From contig JAFGTW010000008.1 of assembly GCA_016938835.1 (NCBI GenBank), positions 1 through 51,017 of the forward strand: 51,017 nt of DNA. Reading direction: 5' to 3'. The position numbers and the translations under genes are program-made. The DNA is from Patescibacteria group bacterium. Lineage in GTDB: Bacteria > Patescibacteriota > Patescibacteriia > Patescibacteriales > UBA12465. This document shows positions 7,986 to 15,790 of this stretch, piece after piece (within the stretch, counting starts at the first letter, position 1; the number at the start of each line of letters is the position of its first letter). The notes under the pieces are model-generated. The model was not told the origin of the DNA. It worked only from the letters and a program-made list of their open reading frames with translations, and searched no databases.

Positions 7986-8089
7986 AAAATCCCCTTAACT
8001 GCTCATACAAAAAGTTTAGAAGCGTCAATCTGCTAGGAGGAAAGCAAAAAAACACTAAACATTTGTACAAGCAGCCAAGGGGATTTTTT
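7986..8089 (+). ncRNA. Long 100-nt stem-loop behind pth (extended terminator or small RNA)
   Basis: Four stacked helices pair the two ends: AAAATCCCCTT (7986-7996) with AAGGGGATTTT (8077-8087); CTGCT (7999-8003) with AGCAG (8070-8074); TACAAA (8006-8011) with TTTGTA (8062-8067); GTTTAG (8014-8019) with CTAAAC (8055-8060). The apical part contains TGCT-AGGAGGAA-AGCA, which exposes a perfect Shine-Dalgarno-like AGGAGG. The 3' end is a T tract, so it can terminate pth. The 28 paired positions far exceed what termination needs. It lacks the GGAA-capped helix of SRP RNA. Confidence 0.55.
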
Positions 8090-8119
8090 AACTTTCAAGC
8101 TTATACAATATAGCCATTT

Positions 8120-9241
8120 ATGTCAAGTTTAGAAAAAAATACAAGCGAAAACTTATATTTAGCGGCGCTTAGCTCAATTACCGGCTTAGGGCCGAAACGT
8201 TTGCAAAAATTAAAGCAAGTGCTTAAAACTTGGCAAAATATTTGGGAATCTAATACTAATATATGGCAACAACTTAAAATACCTCCTAAAACACAACAAC
8301 TGTGGCAGAAAAAGAGAGAAACATTTAATTTTTCCCTCCTAGAAACATCCTTAGAAAATAATCAGATAACTTTAATCGATCAACAACATCCCAACTACCC
8401 AATAGCTCTAATGGATTTAGAATCTCCACCCTTATTGCTCTACGCTCAAGGCACTTGGCCAAAATCTAAAAAACAAATTACCATCATCGGTTCACGTCAA
8501 CCTAGTCCTTATGGTGAAGAAGCTTTAAAGATGATTGCTATACCTTTAATTAAAGCTGGATATAGTACGGTCAGCGGGCTTGCTCTCGGCCTAGACTCAC
8601 TCGCACATCGCCTAAGCTTAAAATACGGAGGGCATACCACTGCCATCATCGGCTCCGGTCTTAACAATATTTACCCACGTGAAAATAAGAATCTAGCTCA
8701 AGATATTATTAAACAAGGTGGTTTAATTTTATCCGAGTACTACTTAAATGCACCGCCGATAAAGGCAAATTTTATTTTGCGTAATCGCCTATTAGCCGCT
8801 ATTTCACCAAGCACCCTTCTCGTTGAAGCTAATCTAAAATCTGGCTCAATGATAACTGCTCGCCATACTCAAAAATTAAAACGAAAACTATATGCTGTGC
8901 CAGGAAATATTTTCAACCAACAAGCAGCCGGTTGTCATCAGTTAATTCAAAATGGCGCAATTTTATGTAATCAAGCTAGTGAGATTTTAGGCGTTAACTC
9001 CATGGAAACAAATATCCAGGCAGAAAATTATCTTAATCTTGAACCAGTTGCCTTAAGCATTATTAAACTGTTAAAAAAACAACGCTCCTCATTTTCAGAA
9101 TTAAGCGCCGATCAAATATCAGCGCTGCTTAAACTTGACACCGTGAGCACAAATAGTACACTAAGTATATTGGAAATGAAAAAATACATCACTCAACGTC
9201 AAGGTCGTTATTCAATAAACTCTAAAACGACCGAATATTAG
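8120..9241 (+). CDS. dprA: DNA-processing protein DprA
   Basis: DprA binds single-stranded DNA that enters during transformation and loads RecA. The 373-aa protein has an N-terminal SAM/HhH-like region (SSITGLGPKRLQKLKQ), the Rossmann-like DprA core with ITIIGSRQPSPYGEEA, SGLALGLDSLAH, GSGLNNIYPREN and SGSMITARHT, and a C-terminal winged-helix domain. topA starts 19 nt downstream, an arrangement common in bacteria. Together with the ComEC-type and PilB proteins in this window it points to natural DNA uptake. Confidence 0.95.
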   Translation: MSSLEKNTSENLYLAALSSITGLGPKRLQKLKQVLKTWQNIWESNTNIWQQLKIPPKTQQLWQKKRETFNFSLLETSLENNQITLIDQQHPNYPIALMDLESPPLLLYAQGTWPKSKKQITIIGSRQPSPYGEEALKMIAIPLIKAGYSTVSGLALGLDSLAHRLSLKYGGHTTAIIGSGLNNIYPRENKNLAQDIIKQGGLILSEYYLNAPPIKANFILRNRLLAAISPSTLLVEANLKSGSMITARHTQKLKRKLYAVPGNIFNQQAAGCHQLIQNGAILCNQASEILGVNSMETNIQAENYLNLEPVALSIIKLLKKQRSSFSELSADQISALLKLDTVSTNSTLSILEMKKYITQRQGRYSINSKTTEY

Positions 9242-9260
9242 GTAATAAAAATACAAAGAT

Positions 9261-11480
9261 ATGAAACTGATAATCGTCGAGTCGCCAACAAAAGCCAAAA
9301 CAATCAGCAAATTCTTAAATAAGGACTACCAAATTGAGTCCTCTTTTGGACATGTCAGGGATTTACCCGCCAAGGAAATGGGTATCGATATTGAAAATAA
9401 TTTTGAACCAAAATACGTTACTCCAACTAAGGCTAAAAAAACTGTTAGCACTTTAAAGGCGGCAGCGACTAAAGCAGACGAAGTTATTCTCGCCTCCGAC
9501 GAAGACCGTGAAGGAGAAGCCATTGCTTGGCACCTAGCGCAAGTACTAAAACTAAAACCAGAAAAAACTCAGCGCATTGTTTTTCATGAAATCACCAAGC
9601 CAGCAATTTTAGAAGCCTTAGAACATCCTCGCTTTATTAAACAGTCGCTAGTTGATGCTCAGCAAGCTAGAAGAATCTTAGATCGTCTGGTTGGTTATGA
9701 GCTATCCCCCTTCTTGTGGAAGAAGGTAGCTAAAGGTTTATCTGCTGGAAGAGTACAAAGCGTCGCCATTAGATTAATTGTAGAAAGAGAAAGAGAAATA
9801 CTTGCTTTTGACGCTAAAGAATACTGGACAGTAGCAATAAAACTAAACTCTGAGCACAACAATACAAATTTCCAGGCTGATTTATTTAGACTAAACGGAA
9901 AGACTTTTGATAAGCTGGATATCTCTGCCGAAAAAGCTGAAGAATTAAAAAATGAACTAAAAGGAGCAACTTGCAATATAATTAAAATTGAACAGAAAAA
10001 TGTTAGCAAGAATCCTGGTAACCCTTTCACAACTTCCACACTCCAACAAGCTGCCAATAGAATGCTTGGCTTTAGCGCCAAACAAACTATGACTCTCGCT
10101 CAGAAACTTTATGAACAAGGTTTCATTACTTACATGCGTACTGATTCTTTAAATCTCTCTCCTCAGTTTTTAAATGATGCCAAAGATTATTTACAAGCGA
10201 CTCTAGGTAAAGATTACACCCTTGAGGAGCCAAGAATATTTAAGACTAAAGGCAAGAATGCCCAAGAAGCTCATGAAGCCGTCAGACCGACTTTAGTCGC
10301 AAACACTCCTGATAATATTAAAGATAAAGTGGATAAGAGCACCTTCCGTCTCTATCAATTAATCTGGCAACGCAGCGTTGCCACACAAATGCCAGCCGCC
10401 AAATTCAGTGCCAGCGCTATTAACACTGAAGCCACCTGCACAAACGACGTTAAACATCTCTTCCGCACTAGTGGTCAAGTATTATTGTTTGATGGTTACC
10501 TAAAAATTTACCCAGAAAAAACCAGCGAACAACAACTGCCGCAATTAAAAGAAGGTGAAGAAGTAAAACTGTTAGATATTAACACTGAACAACACTCCAC
10601 TAAACCACCCGCACGTTATAGTGACGCTGGGCTAGTTAAAGAATTGGAAAAATACGGTATTGGCCGACCATCAACCTACGCTCCGACTATTAATACCATT
10701 CTCACACGCAACTACGTAGAAAGAGGAGATGATAAGCGCCTCAAGCCAACCGATATTGCCCTGGTAGTTAATGACTTACTGGTAGAACACTTCAATAAAA
10801 TTGTAGATTACAACTTTACCGCCGGCATGGAAGACGACCTTGATGCCGTCGCCAACAATGAAAAAACTTGGCAACCGGTAATTGCCGATTTCTATCATGA
10901 CTTTCATGATAATTTAGAAAAAAAATACGAAGATATTAAAAAAAGTGATATTATGCCTGAAGAAAAATCCAACGAAATATGTGACAAGTGTAAATCTCCA
11001 ATGATTATTAAAACTGGACGTTACGGTAAGTTCTTAGCTTGTAGCGGTTACCCTGATTGTCGCAATATCAAGAAACTTAACGGCGAAACTACTGTCAAAC
11101 AAGACAATCCAGAAGTAAAAGCCCTGCAAGAAAAATACAAAGGTACTAATTGTGATAAATGTGGAGCAGAGATGATTGTTCGTTCGGGTAAATACGGGCC
11201 TTTCTTGGCCTGCAGCGCTTATCCAAAGTGTAAGAATATAAAAAATATTGAAGAAGATGGCGCTAAAAAAATCACATGTCCATCCTGTAAGACAGGAAAC
11301 ATCGTGAAAAAATTTAGTAAACGTGGCGCTTTCTATGCCTGTGACAACTATCCTGATTGTAAAAATGCCTACTGGGGTAAACCAACCGGTGATAAATGCC
11401 CTGACTGCGAATCTTTATTAATTCAAGATAAAGAAGGTCAGATTGTTTGCAGTGATAAAGGTTGCGGTTATAAGAAATAA
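9261..11480 (+). CDS. topA: DNA topoisomerase I (TopA)
   Basis: Type IA topoisomerase that relaxes negative supercoils. The Toprim domain begins MKLIIVESPTKAK and carries the acidic triad in ASDEDREGEA. The active-site tyrosine is in GFITYMRTDS (near residue 295), and KYGIGRPSTYAPTI is conserved. Four C-terminal zinc ribbons follow, each with a CxxC pair: CDKC...CSGYPDC, CDKC...CSAYPKC, CPSC...CDNYPDC and a shorter CPDC...CSDKGC. The 739-aa length is standard. It is cotranscribed with dprA and closed by a perfect terminator. Confidence 0.97.
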   Translation: MKLIIVESPTKAKTISKFLNKDYQIESSFGHVRDLPAKEMGIDIENNFEPKYVTPTKAKKTVSTLKAAATKADEVILASDEDREGEAIAWHLAQVLKLKPEKTQRIVFHEITKPAILEALEHPRFIKQSLVDAQQARRILDRLVGYELSPFLWKKVAKGLSAGRVQSVAIRLIVEREREILAFDAKEYWTVAIKLNSEHNNTNFQADLFRLNGKTFDKLDISAEKAEELKNELKGATCNIIKIEQKNVSKNPGNPFTTSTLQQAANRMLGFSAKQTMTLAQKLYEQGFITYMRTDSLNLSPQFLNDAKDYLQATLGKDYTLEEPRIFKTKGKNAQEAHEAVRPTLVANTPDNIKDKVDKSTFRLYQLIWQRSVATQMPAAKFSASAINTEATCTNDVKHLFRTSGQVLLFDGYLKIYPEKTSEQQLPQLKEGEEVKLLDINTEQHSTKPPARYSDAGLVKELEKYGIGRPSTYAPTINTILTRNYVERGDDKRLKPTDIALVVNDLLVEHFNKIVDYNFTAGMEDDLDAVANNEKTWQPVIADFYHDFHDNLEKKYEDIKKSDIMPEEKSNEICDKCKSPMIIKTGRYGKFLACSGYPDCRNIKKLNGETTVKQDNPEVKALQEKYKGTNCDKCGAEMIVRSGKYGPFLACSAYPKCKNIKNIEEDGAKKITCPSCKTGNIVKKFSKRGAFYACDNYPDCKNAYWGKPTGDKCPDCESLLIQDKEGQIVCSDKGCGYKK

Positions 11481-11495
11481 AATTTCAACTCATAT

Positions 11496-11531
11496 AAAAA
11501 CAGACCCCTGATTAAATAGGGGTCTGTTTTT
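11496..11531 (+). terminator. Terminator of dprA-topA
   Basis: A perfect 14-bp stem AAAAACAGACCCCT/AGGGGTCTGTTTTT, symmetric and able to act for the minus-strand gene as well. Confidence 0.9.
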
Positions 11532-11541
11532 ATATCTATAT

Positions 11542-11868
11542 TTATTTTTTCTTCGTTTTGCCACGTCCATTTTTAGCACCACCTTCTTCATCATCGTTCT
11601 TCTGTTGATGATCTTTAGCAAATTCTATTCCTCGTTTTAATAACTCTCCAAATACAGCTAGATAGGCAGTGCTACTGGAAATCTTCTCCTTAATTAAATC
11701 TATTAAATTTTCCGCTTTATTAACTCCAATTTCCATCTGCTTAATCAAGCGATAAATCCTCTGAACACTAGCTATAAAATAATACAGAGCCCAGCACAAG
11801 AAAAAAACTAAGACACCGCTTGATGCGGCTAAAACCCAATTAAGGATGTCGCGTGAAGTTTCAAACAT
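11542..11868 (-). CDS. Small single-pass membrane protein with coiled coil
   Basis: The 108-aa protein has one N-terminal membrane segment (about residues 12-32, VLAASSGVLVFFLCWALYYF), a helical stretch likely to form a coiled coil (residues 37-85) and a charged low-complexity tail rich in K, D, E and G. The layout resembles DUF948-type envelope proteins, but I see no decisive signature. It is the last gene of the valS-pheS-pheT run, 55 nt behind pheT. Function unknown. Confidence 0.75.
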   Translation of the reverse strand: MFETSRDILNWVLAASSGVLVFFLCWALYYFIASVQRIYRLIKQMEIGVNKAENLIDLIKEKISSSTAYLAVFGELLKRGIEFAKDHQQKNDDEEGGAKNGRGKTKKK

Positions 11869-11923
11869 AATTTTATCTTAGCCCAGAGAATAGCCGTCCT
11901 CCCTCGGCTTTATTTATTAATAA

Positions 11924-14344
11924 TTAAAAATCTCTTACTTGAGCTTCAAATCTATCATGACAAGCCTGAATTAAATCTTTTTGAATTAAATCTACTTCCT
12001 CAGCAGTTAAAGTTTTGTCAGTTGCCTGATAAGTTAAATGAAAAGCCCAACTTTTTTTATCCTCACCCAAAGCTTTACCCTGATAGACATCAAACAATTC
12101 TGCTTTAACTAAGAGGGGGTGAAAATTTACTAACAACCTCCAGAAATCATTATATAATATTTTCTCATCTACTACAAAAGAGATGTCGCGCACAACCGCT
12201 GGATACTTAGGTGATTCTTTATATTGATTCACTGGCACACTATTATCTAATAAAAGTAAATCCTTAAAATTTATTTCTGCAAAAGCCACCTTAGTTTTTA
12301 AGCCAAAATTATTTGCAAGCTTATTATCTACAACTCCAATCACACCAACTTCTTTGCCGTGGCAATAAATAGCGGCCACTTGCCCTTCTTTTGCCCAAGC
12401 TGGCATATTTTCTAAAGCAGTATACTCTAATTTAATTTGTGACCACAAAGAACTAAACAATAAGTCTAAATATGACTTTAGCTGATCAAAATTTTTATTT
12501 TCATCTACCCCTGAAACCACTAATCCTAAACGTTTTCCTTGATAAGGCAAGAAGTCTCCCTTTTCATCCTTTACGTATTCTCCAGGAGAAGATAAAAATA
12601 TTCGACCAAGCTCAAATAAACCAAAATCTGAATAATTAAATTGGTTTAGACGTAAATTTTGTAATAAGCCAGGAAGCAAACTTTGTCTTAAAAGAGCTTG
12701 TTGTTCTGAAATAGGATTTACTAATTTCAAATAACGACTAGGATCAATATTTAGCTTGGATAAAGCCACTTCACTAACAAATGAATAATTGTAAACCTCT
12801 AGTAAACGCCCACTTCCACTTAAAATATCTTGAATTTTACGCTCTAACAATAATTCTCTGTTTTCTGGCAAAAAAGACAGGGTGCTATTAGGAGTAACAG
12901 CTGGAATATTGTCATAACCAATAACTCTGGCAATTTCTTCTAAAACATCCTCCTTAATGGTAACGTCTTTTACAGCTCGCCAAGATGGTGGAGTTACTAT
13001 TAATAAATTTTTATTTATTTCTACTTGAAAACCAAGACGTTCCAAAATACTTTGTACCTCTTTACGGCTTATTTGCTTGCCAATTTTTTTCTTTAGCCAA
13101 GAAAAGTCTAAAGGAATGGCTTTAATTTCTAAATCAAAATTTTGCACATCCACAACTTCACCAGCTATCTCCGCCTCAGGAAATATTTCTTTGATTAATT
13201 GCCAGGCCCTTTGCCAAGCCATTTCTGGCAAGTTTGGATCAAGTGTTTTTTCAAAACGCATAGAAGCATCCGTACGTAAGTTTAATCTCTGTGAGGCTTT
13301 ACGCACATAAACAGCATTAAAAGTAGCCGCTTCTAAGATAACGCTAGTAGTATTTTCATTAACAGCACTATTGGCTCCACCCATAATACCAGCAACAGCT
13401 ATTGCGTCTGATCCATCACTAATAACAATCGTCTCTTTTGGCAATAAGCGCTCTTTACCATCCAGTGTTTCCAGGCTTTCATCGTCTTTAGATAAACGGA
13501 CGGTAATTTTCTGAATCTTGTCCGCTTCAAAAACGTGCAATGGCTGACCAGATTCAAACATTACATAATTGGTAATATCAACCAACGCATTAATTGGACG
13601 CACATTAACAGCTGTTAAACGCTCTTTTAACCAACTAGGCGACTCAGTGTTCTTAACATTATTTATTTTAACCGCAATATAACGAGAGCAAATATTTTTA
13701 TCCTCTATTTTAACCGCAATTTTTTCTTTACCACTTGGTATTAATATTTTTTCATCTATTTTTAAGTATGGTAGCAGTGGCGTCTTAAGCAGAGTGCTAA
13801 TTTCACGCGCCATGCCATAATGTCCCCAAAGATCACCACGGTTAGATAAAGATTTATTATCAATTTCTAAAATAATATCATTTAAAAGTAAGTGAGAAGA
13901 AAAACTTTGACCAACTTTAGCATGCTTAGCTAAAACCATAATTCCTTCATGATCATTACCTAGTCCTAATTCATCTTCAGCGCAAATCATACCAGAAGAT
14001 TGCTCACCTCTAATCTCGGTATCTTTAATTACTAAACCATTAGGCAGGGTTGCGCCCACTAAGGCAACAGCCACGCGTTGACCAGCGGCTACATTAGGAG
14101 CGCCACAAACAATAGATAAAATTTCTTTCTTAACGTCAACCTTAGTTAATCGTAATCTATCTGCATTAGGATGAGGCTCAACAGATAAAACATTACCGAC
14201 AACCACCTTATCAAAAGATGCACTTTGAGCGCGCCAAGATTCCACTTCAACTGTATGTAAAGTTAAAAGCTGGGCCAGTTCTTCCGGCTTCATTTTGCTC
14301 GGTATTTTAACAAAGTCTTTTAGCCAATTTAAAGATAAATACAT
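11924..14344 (-). CDS. pheT: Phenylalanyl-tRNA synthetase beta subunit
   Basis: PheT is the tRNA-binding and editing half of the heterotetrameric PheRS. The 806 residues show an N-terminal EMAP-like tRNA-binding domain (VVVGNVLSVEPHPNADRL, roughly 40-150), B3/B4 editing domains, a B5 domain, the catalytic-like core, and a C-terminal anticodon-binding FDX-ACB domain (starting near ESPKYPAVVRDISFVV). It begins 12 nt behind pheS. No Shine-Dalgarno sequence is evident. Confidence 0.97.
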   Translation of the reverse strand: MYLSLNWLKDFVKIPSKMKPEELAQLLTLHTVEVESWRAQSASFDKVVVGNVLSVEPHPNADRLRLTKVDVKKEILSIVCGAPNVAAGQRVAVALVGATLPNGLVIKDTEIRGEQSSGMICAEDELGLGNDHEGIMVLAKHAKVGQSFSSHLLLNDIILEIDNKSLSNRGDLWGHYGMAREISTLLKTPLLPYLKIDEKILIPSGKEKIAVKIEDKNICSRYIAVKINNVKNTESPSWLKERLTAVNVRPINALVDITNYVMFESGQPLHVFEADKIQKITVRLSKDDESLETLDGKERLLPKETIVISDGSDAIAVAGIMGGANSAVNENTTSVILEAATFNAVYVRKASQRLNLRTDASMRFEKTLDPNLPEMAWQRAWQLIKEIFPEAEIAGEVVDVQNFDLEIKAIPLDFSWLKKKIGKQISRKEVQSILERLGFQVEINKNLLIVTPPSWRAVKDVTIKEDVLEEIARVIGYDNIPAVTPNSTLSFLPENRELLLERKIQDILSGSGRLLEVYNYSFVSEVALSKLNIDPSRYLKLVNPISEQQALLRQSLLPGLLQNLRLNQFNYSDFGLFELGRIFLSSPGEYVKDEKGDFLPYQGKRLGLVVSGVDENKNFDQLKSYLDLLFSSLWSQIKLEYTALENMPAWAKEGQVAAIYCHGKEVGVIGVVDNKLANNFGLKTKVAFAEINFKDLLLLDNSVPVNQYKESPKYPAVVRDISFVVDEKILYNDFWRLLVNFHPLLVKAELFDVYQGKALGEDKKSWAFHLTYQATDKTLTAEEVDLIQKDLIQACHDRFEAQVRDF

Positions 14345-14356
14345 AATATCAACAGA

Positions 14357-15385
14357 TTAAAATTGTTTAAGGAAGCGCATGTCGCCACTATTAAATAAAC
14401 GAACATCGTCAATGCCATATTTTAACATAGCTAAACGATTTAAACCGAAACCAAAAGCAAAACCAGAATATTTTTCTGGATCAATACCACCGGCACGCAA
14501 GACATTAGGATGAATGAGACCGCAGCCAAGAATTTCTAACCATCCTGAATATTTACAAACACGACAACCTTGTCCCTGACAAAGAAAGCAAGTATATTCA
14601 CCATTAGAGCCCGGCTCCACAAAAGGATAAAATTTTGGACGCATGCGTAATTTGGTTTCTGGTCCATACAACTTTTTTCCAACCAACTCCAAAATATTTT
14701 TCATATGAGCAAAATTGATATCTTTACCAATCATCATCCCTTCTAATTGATAGAAGGTGTGCTCGTGCCTAGAATCAGTTGATTCGCTACGAAAAACTCT
14801 CCCGGGCATAATCATACGCAAAGGAGCTCCATATTTCTGCATAGCTCTCACTTGGGTATTTGAAGTTTGAGAACGCATAGCTAAATCATATTCTCCATCT
14901 TTGTTTTTTATATCCACATAAAAAGTGTCTTGCATGTCTCTAGCTGGATGATGAGGGGGTACATTTAAAGCTTCAAAATTATAAAATTCACTTTCTAGTT
15001 CTGGCCCGTCCATTACTTGAAATCCAAGTGTAGCAAAAAAATCTTCCAATTCCCGTTTTAATAAAGTCAGTGGGTGCAAATGCCCTCTCTCTATTTTTCC
15101 TCCAGGAATAGTCGGATCTAATTGCTTATTGGAATCATGCTTTTTTTCTATGTCTACTTTAGTTTCGCTAAACCTCATTTGCAGCTCTTGCTTAACAACA
15201 TTAGCTAATTCCCCAACTTCTTTTCTTAAATCAAGACTTAAATCCTTCAATTCTCCCAAAATATTACTAAGCTCACCCTTACGAGAAAGGTATTTTATTT
15301 CTAGATCACGTAAAGTCGATAAATCCGTAACTTTGTCTAAAGCAGATAAAAATTCTTCACGTAATTTTTGTAATTTATTTTTCAT
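14357..15385 (-). CDS. pheS: Phenylalanyl-tRNA synthetase alpha subunit
   Basis: Catalytic class II subunit of PheRS. The N-terminal coiled coil (residues 1-90) is followed by motif 2 (GRVFRSESTDSRHEHTFYQLEG) and motif 3 (GFGLNRLAMLKYGIDDVR). A cysteine cluster CFLCQGQGCRVC precedes the conserved GWLEILGCG and may hold a metal. The 342-aa length is usual. It begins one base after the stop of the small membrane protein upstream and is followed by pheT, so the three genes are one transcript. Confidence 0.97.
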   Translation of the reverse strand: MKNKLQKLREEFLSALDKVTDLSTLRDLEIKYLSRKGELSNILGELKDLSLDLRKEVGELANVVKQELQMRFSETKVDIEKKHDSNKQLDPTIPGGKIERGHLHPLTLLKRELEDFFATLGFQVMDGPELESEFYNFEALNVPPHHPARDMQDTFYVDIKNKDGEYDLAMRSQTSNTQVRAMQKYGAPLRMIMPGRVFRSESTDSRHEHTFYQLEGMMIGKDINFAHMKNILELVGKKLYGPETKLRMRPKFYPFVEPGSNGEYTCFLCQGQGCRVCKYSGWLEILGCGLIHPNVLRAGGIDPEKYSGFAFGFGLNRLAMLKYGIDDVRLFNSGDMRFLKQF

Positions 15386-15386
15386 A

Positions 15387-15773
15387 TTATTTTATACGAC
15401 TTTTTTTATAGCTAGCCACAAATAATTCTAATATAGCAAAAATTATTAATAATAGAGAAACATTTAACCAAGTAAAAAGATTATTAGATAAAAGGAATAA
15501 AGATATGACAATAAATAAAGCAAATAAAAAAGATTGGCGAAAAGCGGTAGAAACAGCATAAAAAACTAAATCTCTTTTTAAAGCTACAAAACGGATAATA
15601 AAACCTAACAAAGCGGCTGTTCCAGATAAAGCTAAAAATAAGGCAACATAAAAAAACATGAAACCAAGCCAATTAGTAGCAGTTGGGTCAATTAGATTTA
15701 GCATTAGAGCAAAAATACCCCAACAAAGTAAAGTCATTGTTCCCATCACCCAAAGATAATGTTTTAAAGTCAT
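15387..15773 (-). CDS. Small four-helix membrane protein
   Basis: The 128-aa protein is almost entirely hydrophobic, with four predicted membrane segments (about residues 8-28, 38-62, 73-95 and 98-118) and a basic C terminus (KKSRIK). It sits between valS (17 nt gap) and pheS (1 nt gap) in the same operon. No family is recognised. The 62-aa ORF in another frame is a shadow. Confidence 0.8.
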   Translation of the reverse strand: MTLKHYLWVMGTMTLLCWGIFALMLNLIDPTATNWLGFMFFYVALFLALSGTAALLGFIIRFVALKRDLVFYAVSTAFRQSFLFALFIVISLFLLSNNLFTWLNVSLLLIIFAILELFVASYKKSRIK

Positions 15774-15790
15774 AATTGCGAAAATTAAAT

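Noticed and set aside
7986-8089. SRP (4.5S) RNA, because AGCAGCCAAGG and a GGAGGAA occur
   Set aside because: The conserved helix with GGAA tetraloop between CAGG and AGCA is missing, and AGCAG pairs at the base of the rod instead.
9695-10081. 128-aa minus ORF inside topA, and similar long minus ORFs in pilB, argS and valS
   Set aside because: They lie fully inside genes with strong family signatures and have no domain or start signal of their own.
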